Of a stretch of 7,131 bases of DNA, positions 1 to 7,021 are shown one piece after another. The notes beneath the pieces were generated by a model, which worked only from the letters and a program-made list of their open reading frames with translations, had not been told where the DNA came from and did not search any database. The stretch is from an uncultured Ruminococcus sp. (GTDB lineage Bacteria; Bacillota; Clostridia; Oscillospirales; Ruminococcaceae). The stretch lies in assembly GCA_900752785.1 (NCBI GenBank), contig CAADWP010000027.1, forward strand, positions 1 to 7,131, written 5' to 3'. The position numbers were made by a program, and so were the translations under genes. Position 1 is the first letter of the stretch. Each line of letters starts with the position of its first letter.

Positions 1-14
1 ATTCATGTAAATTA

Positions 15-177
15 TTGAGGGAAACCCTTTTGAAAAAGGGTTATCCCTCAAACTCCCTTCCTAAAACTTTAATTCCAAATTTCTCGGGAAGGCATAAATG
101 CCTTTCCGAGAAATTTAAAACTAAAAGTCTTTGGAAAGGGGTCTGGGGAAGAACCTTTCCTCAGAAAGGTTTTCCCC
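15..177. repeat. Cluster of three strong helices in non-coding DNA
   Basis: Three consecutive inverted repeats fill this stretch. Helix I: 15-22 pairs with 44-51 and 23-30 with 35-42, around a TGAA loop with one bulged A (43), giving 16 bp. Helix II: 77-95 pairs with 98-116, 19 bp with a single G-T pair and a two-base loop; it can be extended by imperfect pairing of about 55-70 with 124-140. Helix III: 145-150 pairs with 172-177 and 152-159 with 164-171, loop CTCA, one bulged G. None is followed by a clear U-run on either strand, so they do not look like ordinary terminators. No ORF with a ribosome site is present. The arrangement is typical of dispersed palindromic intergenic repeats or a structured RNA; which of these it is cannot be told from one copy. 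Confidence 0.6.
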
Positions 178-211
178 GGTAGCGTTATATAGATTCTTCG
201 ATAAATTTCTG

Positions 212-240
212 ACACCATTTCGCCGATATTTCATATACTA
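212..240 (+). promoter_or_regulatory. Candidate sigma-K-type promoter of dpaAB
   Basis: CATATACTA at 232-240 fits the sigma-K -10 consensus CATANNNTA, and an AC dinucleotide at 214-215 lies exactly 16 nt upstream, as the sigma-K -35 element (AC) requires. In Bacillus subtilis the homologous spoVF operon is transcribed in the mother cell by sigma-K, so the match is biologically expected. The weak points are the short consensus and the distance: transcription would start near 248-250, leaving a leader of about 145 nt before dpaA. A related mother-cell factor, sigma-E, uses a similar -10 and cannot be excluded. Confidence 0.45.
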
Positions 241-393
241 TACAGAGAAAGTTTAGGTGCTCCTATGCAATGCTGCCTGAACCTTGCTTCTTTGATTTTT
301 AATTGAAAGACAGCTGGAAGAAGAGATGTTTCTCCTTGATATATGCTGTATTCTAAGAATATGCCGCTGTCGGGCGGCGGAATGGAGATAATT

Positions 394-1260
394 ATGAAAG
401 GTAAACTCAGAATACTTATAGCCGGCGGCGATATGCGGCAGATATACTGCGCTGAACGGCTTTCAGAAAAGTTTGATACATCCGTCATCGGCTTCGATGA
501 GAAATACCTCTCCTCTGAGCTTCACACTGTTGACGGAAAACTTGACGATAAAGGCGAATACGACTTTGCAGTGCTTCCGGTTCCTCCGTTAGATGATAAA
601 GGTTATATAAGCACGCCGTGTGGAAGCGTAAAAATTGCTCCCGACGATATAAAAGCAATGCTCAGCCCAGGAGGAACTGTACTTGCAGGACACGTCGGCG
701 ACGGTCTGATAAAAAGCTTCAGCGGAATCGAGATCATTGATTACCTTGAAAGAGAGGAGCTTAGTCTGAAAAATGCCATTCCTACGGCAGAGGGCGCGGT
801 ACAGATCGCCCTTGATGAGCTTCCGGTAACTCTTAACGGACTTAGCGTTCTCATAGTCGGTATGGGGCGTATCGGTACCGCCCTCGCGGAGATACTTAAA
901 GGCTTCGGCGCTGAAGTCACTGCGGCTGTCCACAATGAAAAGGGTGCGGCAAAGGCGCGGATAGCAGGAATAAAGTCAGTTTCCAGTGATAAAATGCCCG
1001 CCGACTATGGACTTGTGTTCAATACGGTTCCGGAACTTATATTTGACCGAGAGCTGCTAAGCCGTTTCGGAGAAAAAACGCTCTTTATTGATCTCGCGTC
1101 AAAACCCGGAGGCATTGATTTTGAAAGCGCGGTTCAGTTGGGTATTAAAGCTATATGGGCTTTGGGTCTTCCCGGAAAAACAGCTCCCATAACTTCGGGA
1201 GAGATAATCGCCGAAACCGTAATCAGCATTCTTAATGAAAGGAGGAAGGACAATGTCTGA
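394..1260 (+). CDS. dpaA: Dipicolinate synthase subunit A
   Basis: Dehydrogenase-like subunit of dipicolinate synthase (SpoVFA family), which with DpaB converts the dihydrodipicolinate-pathway intermediate to dipicolinic acid in the mother cell; the product is loaded into the spore core with calcium. Visible motifs: GGDMRQ at residues 11-16 (family N-terminal signature), the YLEREELSLKNAIPTAEGA block at 117-135, a Rossmann nucleotide-binding GMGRIG at 156-161, ASKPGG at 235-240 and LGLPGKTAPITSGEII at 257-272. The 288-aa length agrees with about 297 aa in Bacillus. I chose the ATG at 394 because GGAG at 384-387 sits 6 nt upstream and the protein then begins just before its first beta strand; in-frame ATGs at 343, 361 and 382 lack a comparable site. 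The 3' end overlaps dpaB by 8 nt, implying translational coupling. Confidence 0.95.
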   Translation: MKGKLRILIAGGDMRQIYCAERLSEKFDTSVIGFDEKYLSSELHTVDGKLDDKGEYDFAVLPVPPLDDKGYISTPCGSVKIAPDDIKAMLSPGGTVLAGHVGDGLIKSFSGIEIIDYLEREELSLKNAIPTAEGAVQIALDELPVTLNGLSVLIVGMGRIGTALAEILKGFGAEVTAAVHNEKGAAKARIAGIKSVSSDKMPADYGLVFNTVPELIFDRELLSRFGEKTLFIDLASKPGGIDFESAVQLGIKAIWALGLPGKTAPITSGEIIAETVISILNERRKDNV

Positions 1261-1855
1261 TATCTTTAAGGGCTTGCGCATAGGATATGCCATGACAGGC
1301 TCCTTCTGCACCTTTAAGAAAAGCTTTGAACAAGCCGATCTCCTTAGAAGCATGGGAGCGGAGCTTATCCCCATAATGTCAGAACACGCCTCCGAGGTTT
1401 CAACAAGATTTGGCTCTGCGGAGGAGAACGTTGCAAAGTTTGAGAAGATCTGCGGAAAAAAAGTCATTACTACTATTGACGGAGCCGAACCTATAGGACC
1501 GGAAGATATGACAGATATTATGGTCGTTGCACCCTGCACTTCAAATACAGCGGCAAAGCTTGCGGGAAGCGTATGCGACGGCTGTGTTACAATGAGCGTA
1601 AAATCCCACCTCAGAAGCGGAAAGCCGGTGCTGCTGGCAATTGCCTCTAACGATTCGCTTCTTGGCTCTGCAAAAAATCTCGGAGAGCTTTTTAACCGTA
1701 AAAATTATTATTTTGTACCGATGCTTCAGGATGACTGTGAAAAAAAGCCTGCATCGCTTGTTGCGGAATTTTCCATGCTTCCCAAGGCAATAGAAGCAGC
1801 AATGAACGGCATTCAGCTTCGTCCGATCATTTATCATACGCCGTCCGCGATTTAA
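1253..1855 (+). CDS. dpaB: Dipicolinate synthase subunit B
   Basis: Flavoprotein-fold subunit of dipicolinate synthase (SpoVFB family), partner of DpaA in the last step of dipicolinic acid synthesis during sporulation. The start at 1253 gives 200 aa, the same length as Bacillus SpoVFB. Family features: GYAMTGSFCTFKK at residues 11-23 (phosphate-binding-like first loop), VVAPCTSNTAAKLA at 91-104 as in flavoprotein decarboxylase-like folds, and the C-terminal block FVPMLQDDCEKKP at 154-166. AGGAGG at 1240-1245 lies 7 nt before ATG 1253; an in-frame ATG at 1235 would place the SD inside the gene and is rejected. The gene starts within the last codons of dpaA. Genes often found beside spoVF (asd, dapG, dapA) are absent: dpaB is followed directly by a terminator. 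Confidence 0.95.
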   Translation: MSDIFKGLRIGYAMTGSFCTFKKSFEQADLLRSMGAELIPIMSEHASEVSTRFGSAEENVAKFEKICGKKVITTIDGAEPIGPEDMTDIMVVAPCTSNTAAKLAGSVCDGCVTMSVKSHLRSGKPVLLAIASNDSLLGSAKNLGELFNRKNYYFVPMLQDDCEKKPASLVAEFSMLPKAIEAAMNGIQLRPIIYHTPSAI

Positions 1856-1894
1856 GCTTAGGCGCTGCTTCAATGATATTTTACAGAAATACGC

Positions 1895-1920
1895 AAAAAA
1901 GGGCACGGCAAACCGTGTCC
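1895..1920. terminator. Bidirectional terminator between dpaB and the convergent aldolase gene
   Basis: GGGCACGG (1901-1908) and CCGTGTCC (1913-1920) form an 8-bp stem with one G-U pair and a CAAA loop. Six A residues at 1895-1900 give a perfect U6 tract on the - strand, so this is a canonical rho-independent terminator for the gene ending at 1955. On the + strand the stem is followed only by the mixed tract TTAATTATATT, making it a weaker terminator for dpaB, whose stop is 40 nt upstream of the A-run. Confidence 0.85.
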
Positions 1921-1954
1921 TTAATTATATTATAAGATTATTCTCTGATAAAAA

Positions 1955-2929
1955 TCAATCATGCGCTATTATTTCTTTGTAGAATTCGGCATAATCGGAA
2001 CGTCCGTCCTTAGTAAACTGAATAGCTGTCCTCGGATGCTGATTAAGAAGTCCCGTCATAAGGTACTGAAGATCATACCCCCAGACAGCGCCCTCCTCGC
2101 GAAGCTTACCCATATATTTTTCAATGAATTGAATAACAGGGTAAACATTATACTTTGGATTCTTGAGGAAGCCCAGAAGAAGCTCCATAGCGCAGTTTCC
2201 GGCGCCGCGGCCCATTGCGGAATATGTAGCGTCGAGCCAGTCAACGCCGTCGCCTACGGCTTCGATAGTATTCGCGAAAGCAAGACGCTGATTATCATGA
2301 GCGTGTATTCCCAGTTTTTTGCCGTATTTCTCGGCAAATTCGCCATAGAGATCAGCTATTCGCGCAACTTGTTCGGGATAAAGCGATCCGAAGCTGTCCA
2401 CGATATAGAAAACGTCAACGGGCGATTTTCCGAGAATATCAAGAGCAGCCTTAATATCGGATTCGCGCGCCGTAGATATAGCCATGATATTGCAGCTAAC
2501 CTCATACCCCTTATTCTTCGCGTCCTCGATCATATCGACAGCCGTAGGTATCTGGTGAAGATAAGTTGCAACACGAATAAGATCTATAGGACTTTCCGAA
2601 CGATCATGAATATCATTTTTGTAGTTGCAGCGTCCTACGTCAGCCATAACGGCAATCTTTAGGTCAGTATTGTTTTCACCTACAACAGAACGGATATACT
2701 CGTCGTCACAGAATTTGCAGGGACCGAATTTTGTCTCGTCAAAAAGCTCGCGGTCGCCCTTGTAACCAAATTCCATATAATCTACTCCTGAACGGAGATT
2801 CGCGTTATACAGAGCTTTTACGAATTTATCGGAAAAATAGAAATCGTTTACAAGTCCTCCGTCGCGGAGAGTCGCGTCAACGACCTTGATATCTGGTCTA
2901 TAATCAAGTAATTTTGATACTTCTTTCAT
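1955..2929 (-). CDS. DRE-TIM metallolyase superfamily aldolase, 4-hydroxy-2-oxovalerate aldolase-like
   Basis: 324-aa TIM-barrel aldolase/lyase of the HMGL-like (DRE-TIM) superfamily, closest in pattern to the HOA-like subgroup annotated only as 'aldolase catalytic domain-containing protein'. Motifs in order: DATLRDGG at residues 18-25 (R22 and metal ligand D23), EFGYK at 53-57, AVMADVG at 93-99, FYIVDSFGS at 174-182, metal-binding HAHDN at 209-213 (H209, H211) and the glycine-rich MGRGAGN at 239-245. These support a divalent-metal-dependent carbon-carbon bond cleavage or formation; the substrate is unknown. There is no LeuA- or citramalate-type C-terminal regulatory domain and no acetaldehyde dehydrogenase partner, so the meta-cleavage role of true HOA is unlikely. 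Start: AAGGA at 2938-2942 lies 8 nt upstream. It lies 28 nt after the RING-finger gene, probably co-transcribed, and ends at a strong terminator. Confidence 0.88.
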   Translation of the reverse strand: MKEVSKLLDYRPDIKVVDATLRDGGLVNDFYFSDKFVKALYNANLRSGVDYMEFGYKGDRELFDETKFGPCKFCDDEYIRSVVGENNTDLKIAVMADVGRCNYKNDIHDRSESPIDLIRVATYLHQIPTAVDMIEDAKNKGYEVSCNIMAISTARESDIKAALDILGKSPVDVFYIVDSFGSLYPEQVARIADLYGEFAEKYGKKLGIHAHDNQRLAFANTIEAVGDGVDWLDATYSAMGRGAGNCAMELLLGFLKNPKYNVYPVIQFIEKYMGKLREEGAVWGYDLQYLMTGLLNQHPRTAIQFTKDGRSDYAEFYKEIIAHD

Positions 2930-2957
2930 AAAAACAATCCTTTCAAAAATTACGTAT

Positions 2958-3893
2958 TTAAATCAGCGCCGTAAAAAAGCCATACAATAAAAAAAGAGAA
3001 ACAGCCGACATAATAACGGTTATGAGCAGTATATTTATCGGGCGAACGCCTCCCCCGCTCATTATATAACGCGTCTTTACAGAATCATCGGGACAGGCTG
3101 TTTTTATTTTTCTGATCGAACGAATAACGTATCTATAATAAAACCAGTTACCGAACATACACAGAACGATGCTCATTATCCATGAACCCATTCCCATGTA
3201 CTGGCTGAGCATCTGAAGCGTATTCTTATGGTCGTAAATAACAGAAAGCACCGATTCGTACCCCCCTGTCTCTTCAAGGTACTGCCCTATCATAATTACA
3301 AGCTCGGGCAGTCCAAGAAAAACCGTAAGCACAGCCGAAATTATCGCCCATCCCCACATTCTGCGGTTTGCAAAATAGAGAGGCGGAAAAATCAAACATG
3401 ATATATTAAAAGAGATCTTAGTGCCAAAATCTTTCATTCTTTTAAAAATCGGAAGATAATAAAGCGTATTTGTACCCACAAACTGCGATACTTCTTTTAC
3501 AGTAGCTCCGCCCATATCATCATTCGGATTAAAGCCAATAAAAGACAGCGCCGCATTTATATCGCCCTCGGAAAATTCTCCGCGGTTTTCAACGTTCATG
3601 CCCTCGCTCAAACCTCCGGAATATGGTTCGCCGGAATGTCCTTCCGATCTTTCCGAAGCTTCCGCTGCATACGCAGGTACTGTATCAGACTTGATCTCAT
3701 CACTTTCAGTATCGTCATCGCTGCTGCGCTTCCATTTTTCCTTTGCTTCATGAAGCGAAATATTTGCACATCGTTTATTTATATTATAGCAGTCTCTATG
3801 ATGAGGCGAACCGCATTCGGGACAAACAACAACGTCATCCTCGACGGTAAACGCCTTTCCGCAGGCTACACATTTTTCACCTGTATAAATCAT
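2958..3893 (-). CDS. Prokaryotic RING-finger membrane protein (hypothetical)
   Basis: 311-aa protein of unknown function. Residues 8-42 form a zinc-binding module of the prokaryotic RING-finger family 1 pattern: C8-x2-C11, C24-P-E-C27, H31/H32, C35 and C42. A hydrophilic acidic/serine-rich linker follows (about 55-112), then a C-terminal membrane region with about four hydrophobic segments (roughly 162-176, 181-203, 235-256 and 285-309). The middle part around SFNISCLIFPPLYFANRRMWGW resembles DUF2628-type membrane proteins; I am less sure of that assignment. There is no signal peptide, so the zinc module is probably cytoplasmic. A RING-like fold does not imply ubiquitin ligase activity here: no E1/E2-like gene is nearby. 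AAGGAGG at 3901-3907 sits 7 nt before ATG, a very strong site. First gene of a likely two-gene unit with the aldolase. Confidence 0.85.
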   Translation of the reverse strand: MIYTGEKCVACGKAFTVEDDVVVCPECGSPHHRDCYNINKRCANISLHEAKEKWKRSSDDDTESDEIKSDTVPAYAAEASERSEGHSGEPYSGGLSEGMNVENRGEFSEGDINAALSFIGFNPNDDMGGATVKEVSQFVGTNTLYYLPIFKRMKDFGTKISFNISCLIFPPLYFANRRMWGWAIISAVLTVFLGLPELVIMIGQYLEETGGYESVLSVIYDHKNTLQMLSQYMGMGSWIMSIVLCMFGNWFYYRYVIRSIRKIKTACPDDSVKTRYIMSGGGVRPINILLITVIMSAVSLFLLYGFFTALI

Positions 3894-3917
3894 CTCAGCC
3901 CCTCCTTTATTATTACT

Positions 3918-3945
3918 ATTATAACACTTTATATCAGAAAATCAA
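3918..3945 (-). promoter_or_regulatory. Vegetative-type promoter for the RING-finger/aldolase unit
   Basis: On the - strand TTGATT (3945-3940) and a perfect TATAAT (3923-3918) are separated by 16 nt, a good sigma-A-type promoter. It lies just upstream of the AAGGAGG site of the gene starting at 3893, giving a short leader. A 7-bp perfect inverted repeat, AACACTT/AAGTGTT (3950-3944 and 3929-3923), overlaps both boxes and might be an operator. Confidence 0.75.
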
Positions 3946-4131
3946 GTGTTTTTTTAAAAAAAGCCGCTTTAAAGTGAAAAAGTTACAAAAAAACCAAAAA
4001 TTAGTTCAGGAGCAATAAGTCTGCAAGCAATATTTTAGGGAACGTCCTGCAATTAAGAACGTTCCCTTACAAAAGCACAGACAGCATCGCAAGATTCGCT
4101 TTGCTTGGCGATATCACATAATGCACAGCTT
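3946..4131. other. Intergenic spacer with two hairpins
   Basis: No gene is visible between the two - strand units. Hairpin A pairs AGGGAACGT (4037-4045) with ACGTTCCCT (4059-4067), 9 perfect bp with a 13-nt loop. Hairpin B pairs ATCGCAAG (4086-4093) with CTTGGCGAT (4104-4112) with one bulge, immediately after the glycosyltransferase stop codon. Neither has a U-run directly after it on the - strand; T-rich stretches come only about 40 nt or more beyond hairpin A. They may end the upstream unit as weak terminators or processing sites. The AT-rich part 3946-3995 contains a T7/A7 tract. Confidence 0.5.
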
Positions 4132-5136
4132 TTATCTATCGGAGCTTACGCCTGCATCCGCATCAATAAATTCCGCACCGAGGTCGTTAAGAAAATCAGC
4201 TACAATAAATCTCGGTCTCTGCTTAACTTCCGCATATATTTTTCCGATATATTCTCCTATAATACCGAGACAGAAAAGCTGTAAGCCTCCAATAAGCCAG
4301 ACAGAACAAATCGTGCTCGACCAGCCAAGCTCGGCAAATCCTGCGATCTTGGCAACAAACGCCCATATAAACGCAAAAACGCTGAGCACAGACGTAACTA
4401 TACCCAAAGTAGTAATAAATTTCAGCGGCTTTGTGCTAAATGAAGTTATTCCGTTAACGGCAAACGCTATCATCTTTTTTAAAGGATATTTGCTCTCGCC
4501 CGCAAAGCGCTCCGCACGCTCGTAGTAGACATTGCAGCTCTTAAAGCCGATAAGCGGAACCATTCCGCGGAGAAACAGGTTGACTTCCTTGAAGCCGGCC
4601 AGCTCTTGGAGCACTCTTTTGCTCATAAGGCGGAAATCGGCATGATTATAGACAACGTCCGCGCCCATGACCTTCATAAATTTATAAAAGCCCTCAGCGG
4701 TAAATTTCTTGAAAAAGGTATCAGTCTTTCTCTCGCTTCTTACGCCGTAAACGACCTGATTACCCTCGTAATATTTTTCCACCATAGCGTCAATGGCGTT
4801 TATATCATCCTGCAAATCGGCGTCCATGGTTATAGACATATCGCATATATCCTTGACAGTCATAAGACCTGCAAGAACAGCGTTCTGATGACCGCTGTTA
4901 TGCGCAAGATTTATCCCCGAAAACAACTCGGGTGCGTCCTCATGCAGCTCGGTTATTATATTCCACGTCTTGTCTTTTGATCCGTCGTTGACAAAAACAA
5001 CGCGGCTTTTTGGGGAGATCAGCTTTCTTTCGATCAAAGAGCCATACTTCTCTTTAAGTCTCTTTGCCGTTTCATGAAGAACTTCCTCCTCGTTATAACA
5101 CGGAACGACCATATATAAAATTTCCGGTTGATTCAT
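4132..5136 (-). CDS. Family 2 glycosyltransferase, GtrB/DPM1-like, membrane-anchored
   Basis: 334-aa GT-A-fold glycosyltransferase of the polyprenyl-phosphate sugar transferase type (GtrB/ArnC/DPM1-like), expected to move a sugar from a nucleotide sugar to undecaprenyl phosphate on the inner face of the membrane. Motifs: VPCYNEEE at residues 11-18, VNDGSKD at 49-55, the metal-binding DADLQD at 105-110, ADFRLMS at 166-172, GESKYPLKKM at 213-222, two hydrophobic hairpin segments at about 240-265 and 273-296, then YIGKIYAEVKQRPRFIV at 296-312 and a short acidic tail. The sugar and final acceptor cannot be read from the sequence. Start: ATG 5136 is preceded by AAAGGG (5151-5146), while an alternative ATG at 5160, 8 codons upstream, overlaps the preceding stop as ATGA but has no SD. 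It is probably co-transcribed with the phosphodiesterase gene. Confidence 0.9.
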   Translation of the reverse strand: MNQPEILYMVVPCYNEEEVLHETAKRLKEKYGSLIERKLISPKSRVVFVNDGSKDKTWNIITELHEDAPELFSGINLAHNSGHQNAVLAGLMTVKDICDMSITMDADLQDDINAIDAMVEKYYEGNQVVYGVRSERKTDTFFKKFTAEGFYKFMKVMGADVVYNHADFRLMSKRVLQELAGFKEVNLFLRGMVPLIGFKSCNVYYERAERFAGESKYPLKKMIAFAVNGITSFSTKPLKFITTLGIVTSVLSVFAFIWAFVAKIAGFAELGWSSTICSVWLIGGLQLFCLGIIGEYIGKIYAEVKQRPRFIVADFLNDLGAEFIDADAGVSSDR

Positions 5137-5156
5137 TAATATCTTCCCTTTCTTTA

Positions 5157-6971
5157 TCATCTGAAAATTTTTTCAAGAATCATAATAAAAGTATCGCCTA
5201 TACTTTCAGAATAAATTACTTCCACGGCTTTATCAGGGCGGTTTGTTATTATATTGTCTACTCCCAAAGCTATCATTTGCTCCATATCATCTTTTCTGTC
5301 GACCGTCCAAACGAATATCAGCTTTCCATTCTGATGAGCCGAATTAACAACGCTCTGATTGACAAAAATATAATTCATGCTTACCGCGTCAATATGCTCA
5401 AGCATGGAATAGGATGTGGAAACCGCCATATTTGCTATAAGAGCCGTTTTGATCTTAGGATTAAGCTCCTTAACGTGTTTCAGAATCGTATAAGAAAACG
5501 ACGTTATATAGCACGAACTTTGGAGATCATATTCTTCAATAAGTTCCACAGTCTTTTCAGTCGCTTCAATAGTTCTGCCTGTATCTTTGATCTCAATATT
5601 CAGCATTTTTTTCTTTCCAACAAGATCAAGCACATCGGAAAGAAGCATTATTTTAGCGTCATCAAATTCTCCGCCGCTGCCGAACCAGCTTCCTGCGGAA
5701 AGCTTCTGCAGCTCTGCATAAGTATGATCCGAAAGCTTGCCCGAACCATCCGTAGTTCTTCCGAGCGTCGTATCATGGAACACCACAAGCTCGCCGTCGG
5801 CAGTAAGCTGAACGTCAAGCTCAATATAATCTGCTCCGCTGTCAAGAGCAGCTTCAAAAGCATATACCGTATTTTCGGGAGCTACAGCCGAAAATCCCCT
5901 GTGTGCGCTGATCTGTGCCCTTGTGAGAAAGCCTGCCGCAAATTTTAAATTACCTCTGTAAACAGCATGTATATACCCGAAATCCAACATTACAGCTCCC
6001 ACGGAAAGAGCTGTTATAAGAGCGGCTTTCTTGTGTTTTTTCATTTTAATGCGATTTTTATCGGGTATAATCAGCTTTTCAGCTTCGTCAACATCGCTGA
6101 AAAAACGTCCCGTAAGCCAGCACATAATCGCGGGCGCAGAGAAAAACGCCGATACAGCCGTAAATATGTTAACAGCGTATTTCAGCACATAAAGCGCCAA
6201 ATGAAACGCTGATTCAGGCTTTGAAAAACCCTTTATGCAAAAAATTATCAAAAAGCTTATACCAAAGGTCATAGCAGCAATAGCTGCAAAAATAAACAGC
6301 GTCCACAAAAAGAACTGAAAAGCCATTCTAAGACGTTTATTCCTTACCTTTTCGCGGCTCGCATTTATGCAGTCCGAAAAGCTTTTATCGGTAAGTACCA
6401 GATAATGAAGACTATAGCTGCGGCTTACGATAATCATAATAAATAACGCTTGTATGACAATATATGATATAACCGCAAGATGTCCGTTAATTCCGCCAAA
6501 AATTCTCCGCAATACAGGGAGAATCGGAGCCATAAACATACCGGAGGAAAGGGTGAATTCCGTAAACGGCATAAACAGCGTAAATCCAAGGAATTTTGCT
6601 CCTCCGCGCAATCTGAACGCTCTTTTGAAGCATTTTAAACCAGTCCGCAGCATTCCGCCTACAGAAATAGTCTCGCCGCGGCTGTAACAGGAAAAGCAGG
6701 CGGCAAGCGCCGTAAGCTCTACAAAGGCAAAAGCTCCCACAAAAAGCAGCAGGATCAATGCAAAAAATATCGTCACCGGGTTATGGAGATACGTCAGCAG
6801 ACTTTCATCGTATATATAAGCGATCCCCGCGGCTTTCATTGTCAGCTTCAGTGACAGCGCCAGTATAGGTGCGCCTATTGCTATAAGGATCAGCTTAAAA
6901 AGGAATTCAAAAAGAAGGAAATGAGGAAGCGCCCTGACGAACGTTCCCATTGATCTGAAAAAGTTTTTCAT
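5157..6971 (-). CDS. Membrane glycerophosphodiester phosphodiesterase with N-terminal multi-span domain
   Basis: 604-aa two-part protein. Residues 1-290 hold about six to seven hydrophobic segments (for example 17-45, 66-92, 163-183, 217-246 and 258-285), matching the membrane domain often fused to GDPD enzymes in Firmicutes; another membrane segment at about 316-335 leads into the catalytic TIM barrel (about 353-590). Catalytic signatures: SAHRGFSAVAPENT at 355-368 (H357, R358, E367, N368), ELDVQLT at 384-390 (E384, D386), HDTTLGRTT at 399-407 (H399), NIEIK at 458-462 (E460), VWTVD at 554-558 and ITNRPD at 575-580. All expected acid-base and metal residues are present, so it should hydrolyse glycerophosphodiesters, perhaps lipid or teichoic-acid derived, on the outer face if the topology holds. 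Start 6971 has AGGAGG at 6981-6976 only 4 nt away, inside a repeat terminus. A longer frame from TTG 7028 has no SD. Confidence 0.92.
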   Translation of the reverse strand: MKNFFRSMGTFVRALPHFLLFEFLFKLILIAIGAPILALSLKLTMKAAGIAYIYDESLLTYLHNPVTIFFALILLLFVGAFAFVELTALAACFSCYSRGETISVGGMLRTGLKCFKRAFRLRGGAKFLGFTLFMPFTEFTLSSGMFMAPILPVLRRIFGGINGHLAVISYIVIQALFIMIIVSRSYSLHYLVLTDKSFSDCINASREKVRNKRLRMAFQFFLWTLFIFAAIAAMTFGISFLIIFCIKGFSKPESAFHLALYVLKYAVNIFTAVSAFFSAPAIMCWLTGRFFSDVDEAEKLIIPDKNRIKMKKHKKAALITALSVGAVMLDFGYIHAVYRGNLKFAAGFLTRAQISAHRGFSAVAPENTVYAFEAALDSGADYIELDVQLTADGELVVFHDTTLGRTTDGSGKLSDHTYAELQKLSAGSWFGSGGEFDDAKIMLLSDVLDLVGKKKMLNIEIKDTGRTIEATEKTVELIEEYDLQSSCYITSFSYTILKHVKELNPKIKTALIANMAVSTSYSMLEHIDAVSMNYIFVNQSVVNSAHQNGKLIFVWTVDRKDDMEQMIALGVDNIITNRPDKAVEVIYSESIGDTFIMILEKIFR

Positions 6972-7021
6972 TAGACCTCCTCGGAAACTAAGGTGCGCCG
7001 TATAACTAAAGATTTTGACAT
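6971..7021 (-). CDS. Possible 16-codon leader ORF ending on the phosphodiesterase start codon
   Basis: On the - strand ATG at 7021-7019 opens a frame encoding MSKSLVIRRTLVSEEV and stops at TAA 6973-6971, whose last A is the first base of the phosphodiesterase ATG (TAATG). Such a junction would allow re-initiation. The ORF lies wholly in the left arm of the palindrome. Against it: no SD is visible upstream of 7021, and it is very short. It may be a remnant of a coding sequence carried by the repeat family. Confidence 0.25.
   Translation of the reverse strand: MSKSLVIRRTLVSEEV

Noticed and set aside
1..181. CRISPR array
   Set aside because: The repeats are inverted (hairpins) and differ from one another; there are no equal direct repeats separated by unique spacers.
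343..393. Extended N-terminus of DpaA from ATG 343
   Set aside because: No SD before 343. The 17 extra residues match nothing expected before the family's first beta strand, and ATG 394 has a well-spaced GGAG.
1099..1539. 146-codon open frame on the - strand
   Set aside because: Shadow of dpaA/dpaB, which carry full family signatures on the other strand.
1961..2662. 233-codon open frame on the + strand
   Set aside because: It lies entirely antisense to the aldolase gene, whose DRE-TIM motifs are clear; its translation has no recognisable domain and no SD.
2958..3893. Bacterial ubiquitin-like conjugation system suggested by the RING finger
   Set aside because: No E1, E2, ubiquitin-like or protease gene accompanies it; prokaryotic RING-type zinc modules occur widely without such systems.
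5064..5948. 294-codon open frame on the + strand
   Set aside because: It is antisense to the GDPD catalytic domain and the glycosyltransferase start. The translation is rich in residues typical of reverse-complement frames and shows no motif.
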